Origin: Meghimatium bilineatum
Taxonomy: Eukaryota; Mollusca; Gastropoda; Stylommatophora; Philomycidae
DNA: 64,000 bases
Direction of reading: 5' to 3'
NCBI GenBank assembly: GCA_034231615.1
Contig: CM067312.1
Location: 9,274,696-9,338,695, forward strand
The position numbers were made by a program, and so were the translations under genes. Shown here in pieces: positions 1 to 11,790 of the stretch; position 1 is the stretch's first letter, and every line of letters begins with the position of its first letter. The notes under the pieces are model-generated. The model had not been told where the DNA came from. It did no database searches and saw only the letters and a list, made by a program, of their open reading frames with translations.

Positions 1-65
1 AAAAAGGAGAGAAGACAAAACTAGAAGAAAGGGTTAATCAGGGGAGGACTGTAATGTCTAAATGA

Positions 66-235
66 TTCTGTGTAAAAAAAAAATAATAATAATAACAAAA
101 CAAACAAAAAATAATAATAATTACAATAATAACGATAATAAAAACAGCAATAATAATAGTTATAAAAATAATAATAACAATACTTATAAAAATAACAATA
201 ATGATAATAATAATAATAGCAGTAAAAATACTCCT
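66..235 (+). repeat. A/AAT-rich low-complexity tract (block A)
   Basis: Imperfect runs of AAT, AAC and AATA units. The counterpart at about 45365-45530 differs in length. The poly-Asn or poly-Tyr frames across it are composition artefacts. Confidence 0.9.
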
Positions 236-451
236 GTACTACTAACAATACAAGTTATGTGGACGTGTTATGTAGATAGTGTTGCAGACATCGGTACAAC
301 GTTCAAGGAAATTTCTCTGTGTTTAGCTTTGTGGTTGCTTTGCAGTGTGTAGTGCGGGTAAACATTTCTCTCGTATGGCAGACTTACTAGCGATATGGTT
401 ACAGACGTTTACCATTTAATGGAAGTTGTAGAAACACCGACGTATTAGTTA

Positions 452-605
452 CCACCTCCAAAGTCGGATGTGTCAGGCTATTGACGCAAATAAAACGACG
501 ACGCAATGTATTTCCGTTCTTTTAGCTACATACTGCTGGAAATTTAGTAGGACCATCGTCCTGCTACAAGAGAGATCCGACCAGAGTGTGAGAACAAGCG
601 CTTAC
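452..605 (+). mobile_element. SINE relic, short subtype of the (GAA)-tailed family
   Basis: The motif AAGTCGGATGTGTCAGGC, a central hairpin (GTAGGAC / GTCCTGCTAC) and GTGTGAGAACAAGCGC line up with the 162-bp SINE at 52848-53009 (read on its minus strand) and with the distal half of the longer copies at 29048 and 39109. The (GAA)n tail has decayed and I see no target-site duplication, so this is an old copy. Present in both blocks (45752-45905). Confidence 0.7.
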
Positions 606-811
606 ATGTAACAGAAATATACACTGTATAAGACATTCCAATCAACGTTTGTATAATTATTAGGCACAACTAATACAGCAAATCAAATCGGCAGCACAGT
701 ATGGACAATCAACAATACAGTATGATTGCAGGTTCGTAGATAAGGAGAGGGAGATTATGGTCTTCAAACCCTACTTAACAAATTTGAACAAAATTTTAGT
801 ACTAGGAACGT

Positions 812-1120
812 GACCAAGAGGTCGCACGAAATATCCCGTCACCAAGATGTCGCACAAAATATCCCGTTAAAAAGAGGTCGCACGAAATATCGCGTCACCA
901 AGAGGTCGCACGAAATATCCCGTCATCAAGAGGTCACATGAAATATCCCGTCACCAAGAGATCGCACGAAATATCCCGTCACCAAGAGGTCGCACGAAAT
1001 ATCCCGTCACCAAAAGGTCGCACGAAATATCCCGTCACCAAGAGGTCGCACGAAATATCCCGTCACCAAGAGGTCGCACGAAATATCCCGTCACCAACAG
1101 GTCGCACGAAATATCCCGTC
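812..1120 (+). repeat. 28-bp minisatellite, 11 copies
   Basis: The unit contains GGTCGCACGAAATATCCCGT followed by CACCAAGA. 309 bp equals 11 units. The counterpart array in block A' has 30 units. Open frames through it are repeat artefacts. Confidence 0.95.
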
Positions 1121-1289
1121 AAACAGGAAAATTTGCATACGAAAACGGACTAAAGACCTTTTTTCGAAACTCTCTTCTTAAGGTAATCATATCTAGTACT
1201 CTGAGACAATGTGTAGTGCAATATGGACAATCGGTTTTCAAAGCACAAACAACTTCTACTGAGTTGCTATTTTGTGAAACCGCCCACTA

Positions 1290-1488
1290 ACCAGATGCCA
1301 TGCCACAAATGGCCATGACACATAGACATAACGGTTATAAAGCCAGAGGCAGACCATGTAAAAGATGGATCACAGAAATCAAAGAAGCAACAGAATTAGC
1401 TAACAAACAGCCCACAAGAAGGCCATCTCCAGAGAACTCTTCCACCCCTGACGGCAAACAAGGGCTACAGCGTACAGATAGATAGCCC
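1290..1488 (+). pseudogene. Non-LTR retrotransposon C-terminal relic (block A)
   Basis: The + frame reads GRPCKRWITEIKEAT, the basic GRPRKRW-type tail at the C-terminus of many RTE/Jockey-like LINE polymerases, then ends at a GATAGATAG tail near 1485. The fragment at 37320-37490 shares RKRWITEIKEA and the same kind of tail, so both come from one LINE family. No RT catalytic motifs remain. Counterpart at about 47117-47325. Confidence 0.65.
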
Positions 1489-1489
1489 A

Positions 1490-2440
1490 CTAACCTTCTT
1501 ACCATCAAGCTGAAGCACATTATGGAACCAGGAAAACAAGATTCATATCTCAAATTTAAAAGGACAGATATTCTTGTGATGTAAAAGCGGCTCTGCCGAA
1601 CCACAAGACCACCAAGACTTTCTTCTGGAGACCCAGCGGTCCAGTCCACAGCTGCTGATAATGTATAAGCTTGAATGTTAGTGAGGCATTGAAGGAAAAC
1701 ATGATGACTTAGAGGGAAATCAAGTAATCGGGGCATAGAGTGGTTCAAACTCTTTTATTTATTTTTTTTTTTTTTTAAAAGCCATCCAACGTCGTACCAG
1801 ATATAATATCAATTTAAAACCAAGAGTGGCACATTTTTTTCACGCTAAATCACTTCCAAAGTAACATTTCAGAAATTACAATATGGCACGAAATCGATCG
1901 TAGCAAAGATGCTGACGGAACTATGTTGCCAGCTAATAATATTTTGAAACAAAATAGCGGCTTTTGCTTGATATTGCCAAGGGACACAAATTTGATTTTG
2001 ACACATATTCGAAAAACAGGTTTCTTCTTAATATAATACGTGTAAAGTCAATTCAGTTGATGCGAACTATTTATCACTCTTTTCCTGAATCAGAAAGCGT
2101 GTATAGTAGAACACGCTACATTACCGATTTTAAGAAATAAAACATTTTTATTACAAATATTTCATTGTTAATTTCATATTGCCAGACAATGAATTATGTG
2201 TCTTGATTCGTTTTTTTGGGGTATTAGAATAGTCGATTATTGATATCTCATTGCATAGACGTGATATTGGAGAAAATAATAGCAAAAACTTGATATATCA
2301 TGTGTGTACTAAAATGTTATTAAGGAAGCTCTGGGGGTGGAGTTCATTCACATACCATATACCGGATGTGGGCAACAGTTCAGGTCGGCGGGCCGGGTTT
2401 TGCTTATTTCGTACGGTATTGGTAGTAGTAGTACATTTGC
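1490..2440. other. Unique AT-rich sequence, no gene seen (block A)
   Basis: I see no domain, splice-like exon or transposon termini here. From 1741 to 2240 it is almost identical to 47581-48080. A T-run lies near 1760. The final 100 bp contains the left arm of the inverted repeat that flanks the ACT array. Confidence 0.6.
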
Positions 2441-2444
2441 ATAT

Positions 2445-2476
2445 CACTACTACTACTACTGCTATTACTACTACTT

Positions 2477-2520
<44 letters not shown>

Positions 2521-3702
2521 GTCACTACTACAAATACTACTACTTCTACAACTACTACACTACTACTATTACTACTATTACTACTACTACTACTACTACT
2601 ACTACTACCACTACTACTACTACTGCTACTACTAATACTACTATTGCCACTACTACTAATACTACTACTATTGTCACTACTACTAATACTACTACTGTCA
2701 CTAACTACTACTACAAATACTACTACTTCTACAACTACTACTACTACTGCTACAACTGCTACTACTTCTACTGCCACTACTTCTACTACAACTACTACTA
2801 CTGCCACTACTTCTACTACAACTACTACTACTGCCACTACTTCTACTACAACTACTACTACAACTACTACTACAACTACTACTACAACTACTACTACAAC
2901 TACTACTACAACTACTACTACTACAACTACTACAACTACTACTACAACTACTACTACAACTACTACTACAACTACTAATACTACAACTACTACAACTACT
3001 ACAACTACTACTACAACTACTACTACAACTACTACTACTACAACTACTACTACAACTACTACTACTGTCACTACTACTACAACTACTACTACAACTACTA
3101 CTACTGTCACTACTACTACAACTACTACTACAACTACTACTACAACTAGTACTACAACTACTACTACTACAACTAGTACTACAACTACTACTACTACAAC
3201 TACTACTACAACTACTACTACTGTCACTACTACTACAACTACTACTACTGTCACTACTACTACAACTACTACTACAACTACTACTACAACTACTACTACA
3301 ACTACTACTACTACAACTACTACTACTGTCACTACTACTGTCACTACTACTACAACTACTACTACTGTCACTACTACTGTCACTACTACTACAACTACTA
3401 CTACTGTCACTACTACTGTCACTACTACTACAACTACTACTACAACTACTACTACTGTCACTACTACTACTACAACTACTACTACAACTACTACTACTGT
3501 CACTACTACTACTACTACTACTACAACTACTACTACAACTACTACTACAACTACTACTACTACAACTACTACTACAACTACTACTACAACTACTACTACT
3601 GTCACTACTACTGTCACTACTACTACAACTACTACTACTGTCACTACTACTGTCACTACTACTACAACTACTACTACAACTACTACTACAACTACTACTA
3701 CT
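2445..3702 (+). repeat. (ACT)n / CAACTACTA triplet array, about 1.26 kb
   Basis: Nearly pure ACT triplets, with periodic CAA and GTC interruptions giving 9-12 bp higher-order spacing. Only about 0.38 kb remains in block A' (48278-48660). It yields poly-Thr frames on + and poly-Val on -, which are artefacts. GTAGTAGTAGTA lies just before the array (about 2425) and can pair with it. Confidence 0.97.
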
Positions 3703-3916
3703 GCATACGGTATATGTGAACTTATCACATAAAGTAGACTCAGACTAAGAATGTGACATAGGTCACAGAGTACTACAAGTATGTTTATTTTCGGTATCGT
3801 GTAGTGTTTAGCAGAAAACGATGACAGACCACATTTTTGTCTTCAGCAACATCGTATCTAGGAATTATATTATCAGCATCTTGTTCACCGCTTTACTTTT
3901 TCACAAGACCTAGTAC

Positions 3917-4370
3917 CTATTTCCGTGTGTTATATCAAGCTAGGAACATTTGATAATCTATTTCTGTGGGCTATATCAAGCTAGGAACAGTTGGTAATCT
4001 ATTTCCGTGGGCTATATCAAGCTAGGAACATTTGATAATCTATTTCTGTGGGCTATATCAAGCTAGGAACATTTGATAATCTATTTCTGTGGGCTATATC
4101 AAGCTAGGAACATTTGATAATCTATTTCCGTGGGCTATATCAAGCTAGGAACAGTTGTTAATCTATGTCCGTGGGCTATATTAAGCTAGGAACAGTTGGC
4201 AATCTATTTTCGTGGGCTATATCAAGCTATGAACATTTGGTAATCTATTTCCGTGGGCTATATCAAGCTAGGAACATATGGTAATCTATGTCCGTGGGCT
4301 ATATCAAGCTATGAACATTTGGTAGTCTATTTCCGTGGGCTATATCAAGCTAGGAACATTTGGTAATCTA
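3917..4370 (+). repeat. 41-bp minisatellite, 11 copies
   Basis: The unit includes GTGGGCTATATCAAGCTAGG. 454 bp is about 11 units. Block A' has about 9 (48876-49247). Confidence 0.95.
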
Positions 4371-5354
4371 TAGGTTTTTCATTAAAAAAATTAAACTATA
4401 GGGTGTCTATAACGTCGTGCAATCAGTAGTTGCTTGGATGCTTAAGCAGCCATACCATAGTTACTGCTTTGAAGAACCGAAAACACCAGCTGAGGGTAAC
4501 CGTGGGGATTGGGCACGAAGGTAAATACAGGCTTGTCTTCTCAAGAATATGAAGACTGGTTATAAGAATCTGTTGCTCAATTGCGCGAATACAAAGTAGA
4601 ATGGGTATTGGCGGGTGCATTGAGGGTATTTGTGTGTGTTTTGTTGGAGGGAGAGGGGTGTGTGCTGTTATTATCTGTGTGAGCAATACATTGCAGAAGT
4701 ATCATTGCAGAAGTATCATTGCAGAAGCATAAACTAAAAGTTGTGTATTTATTATTTATCCCCTTCACTCCCCTCCCTATTTTTCTAATCTTCATGCAAT
4801 ATCCTCTGTTATTGTGACCAATGTTCACTATCGTCCTTCGACTATCGCTTCTAACGAAATTTACTTCAACCATTTTGTTAGTCCACATCGGATTTCAGAT
4901 AAGTGGGTTTTTTCCCTCTGACATTACTTATATTTTTCTTCTTTTATTATATATGTGCTGTGATTTTTCCTTTTACTCTCTCTCTCTCTCTCTCTCTCCT
5001 GTTTTTGCCATTACTGTTTTTTTCTCATTTTTCTTTCTCTTATCTTATCTCCCTTATTATCTTCTTTTGTTCCGCTTCACAACTTGATTTTATGTTTATA
5101 ATATTCATTTATTGTTGTTCGTTGTTGTCTTGATGACATTTTTTTTATTCGAAACGTTGTTTGTCCCTGTTGACGTCGTTAGTGTGTTCTGTATTTTATT
5201 GCAAAATTCCCCACATATCTCTGTTTTTTTCTGCTCACTACTCTGTGTTGCATCAGACCCTCACATTTTCCGTACGTTAGGTTGTCTCCCTAACACTGAG
5301 GCTTATTTATCCTTTGATAACAATCAACGCGGATGCAACGTCTGCTGTTCAACG
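4371..5354. other. Unique sequence, no gene seen (block A)
   Basis: T-rich sequence with a CT microsatellite near 4976-5000. Short hydrophobic frames (for example 5112-5381) are weakly conserved between the blocks, but low complexity explains them. Near 5131-5160 there is TTGATGA followed by CGAAACGTTG, a weak hammerhead-like pattern without a pairing helix II. Confidence 0.5.
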
Positions 5355-5362
5355 GGCTGGAA

Positions 5363-5636
5363 CTTGCAATGTTCCCTCTAAGACAAGAGCACACGTTAGC
5401 AAGACTATACCTCCGTGAGCGGATAAGCACCATTTTTCTGCGTAAACATTCTACATAAAAGAAATTTTCTTCTACATTTTCTTCAGCATGTTTATTTAAA
5501 CCAGTTCTACTGTTTATTATAGGAACCTCTACAAACGTTTATATACATACGTATTGTGCACCAAGTTCAAACTCTGTGCGCTAATTGACAGAAATGTGTG
5601 CGCTAGCGCACGGAAGCGCAGCTTAGCGGGAACAAT
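5363..5636. mobile_element. Non-autonomous DNA transposon (MITE), hAT-like
   Basis: The left end has AATGTTCCCTCTAAG and the right end, read inward, has ATTGTTCCCGCTAAG, giving inverted termini about 270 bp apart. The 8-mer GGCTGGAA stands at 5355-5362 and directly after the right terminus at 5637-5644, matching the 8-bp duplication typical of hAT elements. The left duplication sits about 4-5 bp outside the best terminal repeat. No transposase is present. Shared with block A' (50214-50487). Confidence 0.65.
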
Positions 5637-5639
5637 GGC

Positions 5640-6205
5640 TGGAAGGCACTTGCCTTCAGAGCTTTCTAGAAAATAAAATAATGTATTCATTACACTCTGA
5701 TAACTTGGAAATCTATGACATTCGTCCTATGTGCCGTCTTTGGCCCTAGAGGAATAACTAACTAAGTAACTAACTAACACGCTAGTACACCACCAGCTTT
5801 GTTGATTTCTCTTGCCAATGGAAAACTGCACCAGGAAGAGATAGCGTTTCCGAGAAAATGTTCTGGATTATATTCAGAATTTATAACAATTACCTTGACC
5901 TTTTACCTGAATTTTATCTCGTTGTTGACATTTTCGTGTGGAGTAGTCCCTAAAGTTAATGATGTCAGTAATCCTCCATTATTAATGCAAGGAAGATTAC
6001 GAGACATTGATTTAGAATGATACACGTTTCTTTCAATTTATTTAATAGGAAACTAAAGTGTTGTTTCATTTTTGTTTACGACATACACAATGTACTTTAT
6101 AGATGTTTTCTTGTTTTGATGTTTGTGTGGAGAAGGAAGTAATAATCTTCTTCTTAACAAAGATGTTCACAGAAACTCATTTAAGCTGATTGTCTATGGG
6201 AGAAA
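5640..6205. other. Unique sequence with an unassigned open frame
   Basis: The + frame at about 5790-5950 reads VDFSCQWKTAPGRDS and later MFW, loosely like the first half of an Ig fold (B-strand Cys, C-strand Trp). I could not identify firm splice sites, so I do not call an exon. The counterpart near 50640-50870 is almost identical. Confidence 0.3.
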
Positions 6206-6209
6206 CCAG

Positions 6210-6329
6210 ACTAGAACATTTGTTTGTTCATGGGAGTAAGAGGAGTAGAACATTCAGTTTCGCATGAGAGTAATAGTAGTAGAACATTCAGTTTCGCATG
6301 GGAGTAAGAAGAGTAGTTTCGCATATGAG
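6210..6329 (+). repeat. 34-bp minisatellite (type a), left part
   Basis: Units of the form GTAAGAGGAGTAGAACATT followed by a CAGTTTCGCATGGGA-like half. The SINE at 6330-6557 splits the array. Confidence 0.85.
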
Positions 6330-6557
6330 TGGTGCTGGGTTCATTCTCCAGTTGAGGTGGAAATTTTTTTTTAGATCGCAAAGGCTCCCGGGTCGACCCA
6401 GGCTTAAATGGGTACCTGATTAATCCGGGAAGTAAAGACTGCGAGGGAGAGGAGATGGCTACCGTCCTCATTTGGAGAGCCACTGAAAAGTGAGATCGCT
6501 ATTATCTCACACCCCTACGGCATTAACAAATGATATGGGTTACTTTACTTTACTACT
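6330..6557 (+). mobile_element. tRNA-derived SINE inserted in a minisatellite (block A)
   Basis: An insertion of about 228 bp interrupts the 34-bp array. Near its left end it has a pol III B-box-like GGGTTCATTCTCC. It then has CCCGGGTCGACCCAGG and AATGGGTACCTGATTAATCC, body motifs I associate with molluscan tRNA-derived SINEs, and it ends in (ACTTT)n. No clear A box is visible, so it is probably 5'-truncated. The TSD cannot be resolved within the tandem repeat. The same insertion in block A' (51181-51408) dates it before the split. Confidence 0.75.
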
Positions 6558-6895
6558 AAGAGTAGAACATTCAGTTTCGCATGGTAGTAAAGGAGTAGAA
6601 CATTAAATTTCGCATGGAAGTTAGAGGAGTAGAACATTCAATTTCGCATGGGAGTAAGAGGAGTAGAACATTCAATTTCTCACGGGAGTAAGAGAAACAG
6701 AACATTCTGTTTCGCATGGGAGTAAGAGGAGTAGAACATTAAATTTCGCATGGGAGTTAGAGGAGTAGAACATTCAATTTCGCATGGGAGTAAGAGGAGT
6801 AGAACATTCAATTTCGCATTGAAGTAAGAGGAGTAGAACATTCTGTTTCGCATGGGAGTTAGAGGAACAGAACATTTGTTTGTCCTTGTGAGTGA
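6558..6895 (+). repeat. 34-bp minisatellite (type a), right part
   Basis: About ten units with AGTAGAACATTCAATTTCGC, continuing 6210-6329. Counterpart at about 51409-51745. Confidence 0.9.
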
Positions 6896-6899
6896 CATG

Positions 6900-7333
6900 A
6901 CTAGAGCCCTTAGTTTCACAGTTAAGCCGTGACCAATAACGGTACAATAAGACCTCTCAGTAGAAAGTAAACATGACCTAAAGGCTCATTGTTTATTATT
7001 TCAGTGCATTTCGTTGTTCTGCCGTAGCATCATTTTCTGGCAGGATACTCCAATTATAAAGAAAGTGACCAACGAAATCCACACAAAAACCAAGAATCAA
7101 TCAGACAAAACGTCACGAATGGAGTCCTGTTTACATTATTTTGAGATATCTATACTCGAGAAGGTTCATGGTTAAACCACTCTGTAACGCATCCTTTTAT
7201 AACATATTTTCCTATATTAACATTATCACTTATATCCATTCTTCATTGTTGGTACTGTGTATAGCGAATTTCTGTTATTACATGCATATGTCGTCGGTCC
7301 AGACCAAGTTGTTACAATGGGATTTGATTGTAT

Positions 7334-7365
<32 letters not shown>
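6900..7365. other. Unique stretch with an old dispersed repeat and CA/GA microsatellite
   Basis: About 7000-7110 contains TTATTTCAGTGCATTTCGTTG and GTGACCAACGAAA, resembling 11935-12050 and 40695-40790. It is followed by a (GT)n(GA)n microsatellite (about 7335-7370). No gene seen. Confidence 0.5.
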
Positions 7366-7367
<2 letters not shown>

Positions 7368-7372
<5 letters not shown>

Positions 7373-8035
7373 GAGTAGAACATTTATTTGTGTATGGAAT
7401 GATAGAACGGTAACATTTAGTTGTACATGAGTCACCGGCCAAGAGCATTTAATTGTACATCGGGGAAAGAAAGAGAAATAGAACATTTGGTTGGGTACTC
7501 GAGTAAGAGGAATAGAACATTTGGTTGGGTACTGTAGTAAGAGGAATAGAACATGTGGTTGAGTACTGGAGTAAGAGGAATAGAACATTTGGTTGGGTAC
7601 TGGAGTAAGAGGAATATAACATTTGGTTGAGTACTGGAGTAAGAGGAATAGAATATTTGGTTGGGTACTGGAGTAAGAGGAATAGAACATTTGGTTGGGT
7701 ACTGGAGTAAGAGGAATATAACATTTGGTTGTGTACTAGAGTAAGAGGAGTGGAACATTTGGTTGTGTACTAGAGTAAGAGGAGTGGAACATTTGGTTGT
7801 GTACCAGAGTAAGAGGAGTGGAACATTTGGTTGTGTACTAGAGTAAGAGGAGTGGAACATTTGGTTGTGTACCAGAGTAAGAGGAGTGGAAAATTTGGTT
7901 GTGTACTAGAGTAAGAGTAGAAGAACATCTGGTTGGGTACTGTAGTAAGAGTAGAAGAACATCTGGTTGGGTACTGTAGTAAGAGTAGAAGAACATCTGG
8001 TTGGGTACTGTAGTAAGAGGAGTAGAACATCTGGT
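7368..8035 (+). repeat. 34-bp minisatellite (type b), about 20 copies
   Basis: The unit is like GTAAGAGGAATAGAACATTT plus GGTTGGGTACTGGA. Its first half matches the type a unit (6210-6895), so the two arrays share an ancestor. Copy number is about 20 here and about 12-13 in block A' (52225-52650). Confidence 0.92.
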
Positions 8036-8126
8036 TGTACATGAGACAACTAAAGCAATTTAGCTGTATACCAGAGGAACAGGTATAGAAAATATGTGTC
8101 ACGTGCGAGAGATAGGTCTAGAACTG

Positions 8127-8215
8127 TGTTTCCCAGCCTTTTTTTAAAAACCATGCCCCACCTAAGTCTTTCTAAAATTGTTATGCCCCCTCCCTTTTAC
8201 CCATGTAACATATAC
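8127..8215 (+). mobile_element. Possible hAT MITE left-end fragment
   Basis: CTGTGTTTCCCAGCCTTTTT (block A' reads CAGTGTTTCCTATCC) resembles hAT/Charlie-type termini, and a cytosine-rich body follows. No matching right end was found, so this is a truncated relic at best. Confidence 0.35.
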
Positions 8216-8234
8216 ATATTTTTTTAATATTCAA

Positions 8235-8750
8235 AAAATGAATTTTTCCATAAATGAAGACTAATAATAACTTGTGTTTCGCTGATGATATTGATCTTAT
8301 AGCTGGGTCAGTGGAAGAATTACAAGAGTTAACATCAAAGTTGGAAAAAGTTACCAGCAAGTACGGAATGGAAATCAACACAGAAAAGAGCAAGGTATTG
8401 GTTAACAGCAGAGACACAGAAAAACAGACAAATATCATGATGAATGGACATACGCGTGAAATGGTGAATACTTTCAAATATCTCGGATCCAGCATATGCA
8501 GGGATGGAAAATGCAAAACAGAATTAGAGATAAGGCTGGAGATGGATTTAGCTTCTATGTTAATGCTAAAGATGATGTGAAAAAAAGCAACATCAGTGTA
8601 GGAGTAACAGTCAAACTGTGTAAGTCAATGGTGCTTTCTGTTGTGCTGTATGGTTGTGAGAGTTGGACACTCACTGTGGGTATGAAGAGATGATTACAGG
8701 CTTTTGAGTACAAATGCTACAGATGAATTCTACAAATTTCCTATTGGGAA
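8235..8750 (+). pseudogene. RTE-like reverse transcriptase relic, frameshifted (block A)
   Basis: The frame from about 8254 has LCFADDIDLIAGS (RT motif C, FADD in place of YADD), then GMEINTEKSKVLV (motif D region) and FKYLGSSICRDG (motif E region). Near 8500 the coding sense moves to the next frame, which continues to LYGCESWTL, the conserved C-terminal motif of RTE-type polymerases. Both ends are missing and the frame is broken, so it is dead. The shared frameshift in block A' (53040-53540) shows that it decayed before the split. Confidence 0.85.
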
Positions 8751-8759
8751 CATACGACA

Positions 8760-9603
8760 AATGTGTACCCCTACTACCCTGACTCTGTGTGCTGATTCAT
8801 CCAATGTGTACCCCTACTACCCTGACTCTGTGTGCTGATTCATCCAATGTGTACCCCTACTACCCTGACTCTGTGTGCTGATTCATCCAATGTGTACCCC
8901 TACTACCCTGACTCTGTGAGCTGAATCATCCAATGTGGTACCCCTACTACCCTGACTCTGTGTGCTGATTCATCCAATGTGTAACCCCTACTACCCTGAC
9001 TCTGTGTGCTGAAGCATATAATGTGGTACCCCTACTACCCTGACTCTGTGTGCTGAAGCATCTAATGTGGTACCCCTACTACCCTGACTCTGTGTGCTGA
9101 AGCATCCAATGTGTACCCCTACTACCCTGACTGTGTGCTGAAGCATCTAATGTGGTACCCCTACTACCCTGACTCTGTGTGCTGAATCATCCAATGTGGT
9201 ACCCCTACTACCCTGACTCTGTGTGCTGAATCATCCAATGTGGTACCCCTACTACCCTGACTGTGGGCTGAAGCATCTACTGTGGTACCCCTACTACCCT
9301 GACTCTGTGTGCTGAAGCATCTAATTTGGTACTCCTACTACCCTGACTGTGGGCTGAAGTATCTAATGTGGTACCCCTACTACCCTGACTCTGTGTGCTG
9401 AAGCATCTAATGTGGTACTCCTACTACCCTGACTGTGGGCTGAATCATCCAATGTGGTACCCCTACTATCCTGACTCTGTGGGCTGAAGCATCTACTGTG
9501 ATACTCCTACTACCCTTAATCTGTGTGCTGAATCATCCAATGTGGTACCCCTAGTACCCTGACTGTGGGCTGAAGCATCTAATGTGGTACCCCTACTACC
9601 CTG
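8760..9603 (+). repeat. 40-45-bp minisatellite, about 19 copies
   Basis: The unit includes CCCTACTACCCTGACTCTGT and GTGCTGAAGCATCTAATGTG, with 1-5 bp length variants. Block A' has about 16 (53555-54265). Confidence 0.93.
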
Positions 9604-9662
9604 GTTACGAGTTTTTAGTTAGTTAGTTATCGAGACATGAAAAGTACACACAGGAAAAAACA

Positions 9663-9816
9663 CACAAACAGAGGGACAGATTGGTTGATGAATGAAGGGA
9701 CACTAAAATACAACACAAACAGACAGACAGATTGGTTGATGAATGAAGGGACACTAAAATACAACACAAACAGACAGACAGATTGGTTGATGAATGAAGG
9801 GACACTAAAATACAAC
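9663..9816 (+). repeat. 51-bp minisatellite, 3 copies
   Basis: The unit includes GATTGGTTGATGAATGAAGG and ACACTAAAATACAACACAAA. Three units here, sixteen in block A'. Confidence 0.95.
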
Positions 9817-9829
9817 GTAGAATAAATAC

Positions 9830-10390
9830 GATGAATCAGAGAGGAATAGTATCAGAGAAGAATGATGAACGACTGCGCATGGCAAATGACCACTGCCCTG
9901 AATCACCCACGGTTGTTGAAATAATAGGGTAGTGACGAAATACATGTAAGTATCGGATATCGCTTTCTTTATGTATAAGATGTTGCATAGATCTTTCGTA
10001 GAAAGAATTAATCTGTACCCAAGGGGGATTAATTGTGGTGTTGTGTAAAACAAAGGGAGGAAATATTATAAGCTGTGTTGTAAATAAATCAAGATGCATG
10101 ATTTAGTTATGAAGCTGTCCGATTTCGATGTCTGACCAATGAGTTATTCTCTCCCTTGAATACTGCTGTGTTGTTATGTACCCTTGAGATCAGAAAATCT
10201 GTAGGTCAATATGGACGATTGTAAGATTGGAAGATTCCAAAATAGGTTTGATTTTCTAGAAAGTGAGAGTGTTGAAGCTTTGGGGTTCTGGTGGAGATCG
10301 GAGGTTGTGGTGACTGGATTACCAGAACCACGACCTTGGCTCCGCTATATTTTGATGGTGGTAAATTCTGATATTACCAAATTGGATTAA
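9830..10390. other. Unique sequence, no gene seen
   Basis: Nothing recognisable apart from a donor-like ATGTAAGTAT at about 9943 without a convincing upstream open frame. Counterpart at 55165-55735. Confidence 0.5.
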
Positions 10391-10394
10391 CGTC

Positions 10395-10506
10395 CGAAAT
10401 GAGTTGAGTGGAGTGTATCTCAACGTTAGAGTTAAATTTTACTTACTCAACATTGAGTGGAGTATATCTCAACGTTAGAGTTAAATTTTACTTACTCAAC
10501 ATTGAG
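10395..10506 (+). repeat. 49-bp tandem repeat, about 2 copies
   Basis: The unit contains GTATCTCAACGTTAGAG and TTACTTACTCAACATTGAGT. Two-plus units here, three in block A' (55738-55890). Confidence 0.88.
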
Positions 10507-10619
10507 TGGTGTGAGGAGCTTTTTATCTTTTTGTTGTGAGAGATAGTAGCGAGAAATATTGATAAGATAATAAAAAGTTATTAATATTTCCATTAGTTAA
10601 TATGTAAGAGCGTCCACTA

Positions 10620-10787
10620 CATCAGAGCTACACAGTACCATCGTGCCATCGAGCGAACGGACACAAGGCCAATCCACCACTGATACTTGAGTGAGGTAGA
10701 GGTGATCAGAGGCACACAGTACCATCGTGCCATCGAGCGCACGGACACAATGCCAATCCACCACTGATACTTGAGTGAGGTAGAAGT
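10620..10787 (+). repeat. 84-bp minisatellite, 2 copies
   Basis: The unit contains GCACACAGTACCATCGTGCC and AATCCACCACTGATACTTGA. Two units in block A versus about 23 in block A'. Confidence 0.95.
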
Positions 10788-10799
10788 GACAAAATCACA

Positions 10800-11205
10800 T
10801 TTTTATGACAACCCCAACTAGCAACAATGGACTAGAGTCCACCTCATGGATAGCAATGTTTGTGACTATAGCAAAATTATGGAATGCCTGCTTTTCTAGA
10901 ACATTCTAAATTATAACTATTATTTGAATACTCTACATTATTGGTCATGCATGTAGCCACATAGTTGTTAAGTTCAATGTGGATATTCTAGTATTTTTTT
11001 AGATATTTTTCAATCCATCACCAGTTCACGAACCTACCACCTGGTCCAATCTAAATTAATATAGAAACCAGATAGTATGGTAATGTACAGGAGGCGGGCG
11101 TGAAGCTGACCACATCCTGTTTAAGTTCGTTGTCAGTAGCTAAAAATGGGGGTCTAATTGAAATATCACATTTTATGGTTGAATTCTGTTCATATGTTAT
11201 GGAAA
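10800..11205. other. Unique sequence, no gene seen
   Basis: AT-rich and near-identical to 57935-58360. It leads into the 43-bp array. Confidence 0.5.
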
Positions 11206-11790
11206 TATCAGATGTTATGGAAATATCATATGTTATGGATTGGATTCTGTTCATATGTTTATGAAATGTCATATGTTATGGATTGGATTCTGTTCATATG
11301 TTTATGAAATGTCATATGTTATGGATTGGATTCTGTTCATATGTTTATGAAATGTCATATGTTATGGATTGGATTCTGTTCATATGTTTATGAAATGTCA
11401 TATGTTATGGATTGGATTCTGTTCATATGTTTATGAAATGTCATATGTTATGGATTGGATTCTGTTCATATGTTTATGAAATGTCATATGTTATGGATTG
11501 GATTCTGTTCATATGTTTATGAAATGTCATATGTTATGGATTGGATTCTGTTCATATATTTATGAAATGTCATATGTTATGGATTGGAATCTGTTCATAT
11601 ATTTATGAAATGTCATATGTTATGGATTGGATTCTGTTCATATGTTTATGAAATGTCATATGTTATGGATTGGATTCTGTTCATATGTTTATGAAATGTC
11701 ATATGTTATGGATTGGATTCTGTTCATATGTTTATGAAATGTCATATGTTATGGTTTTGATTCTATTCATATTTTGTGACATATCATATG
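11206..11790 (+). repeat. 43-bp minisatellite, about 13 copies
   Basis: The unit includes GGATTGGATTCTGTTCATAT and GTTTATGAAATGTCATATGT. Very homogeneous in the middle, degraded at both ends. About 14 units in block A'. Confidence 0.95.

Noticed and set aside
2251-3732. Poly-Thr / poly-Val proteins of about 480-490 codons
   Set aside because: ACT triplet array; length not conserved between blocks.
5125-5165. Hammerhead-like TTGATGA ... GAAACGTTG
   Set aside because: The sequence between the core halves cannot form helix II, so it is probably coincidence.
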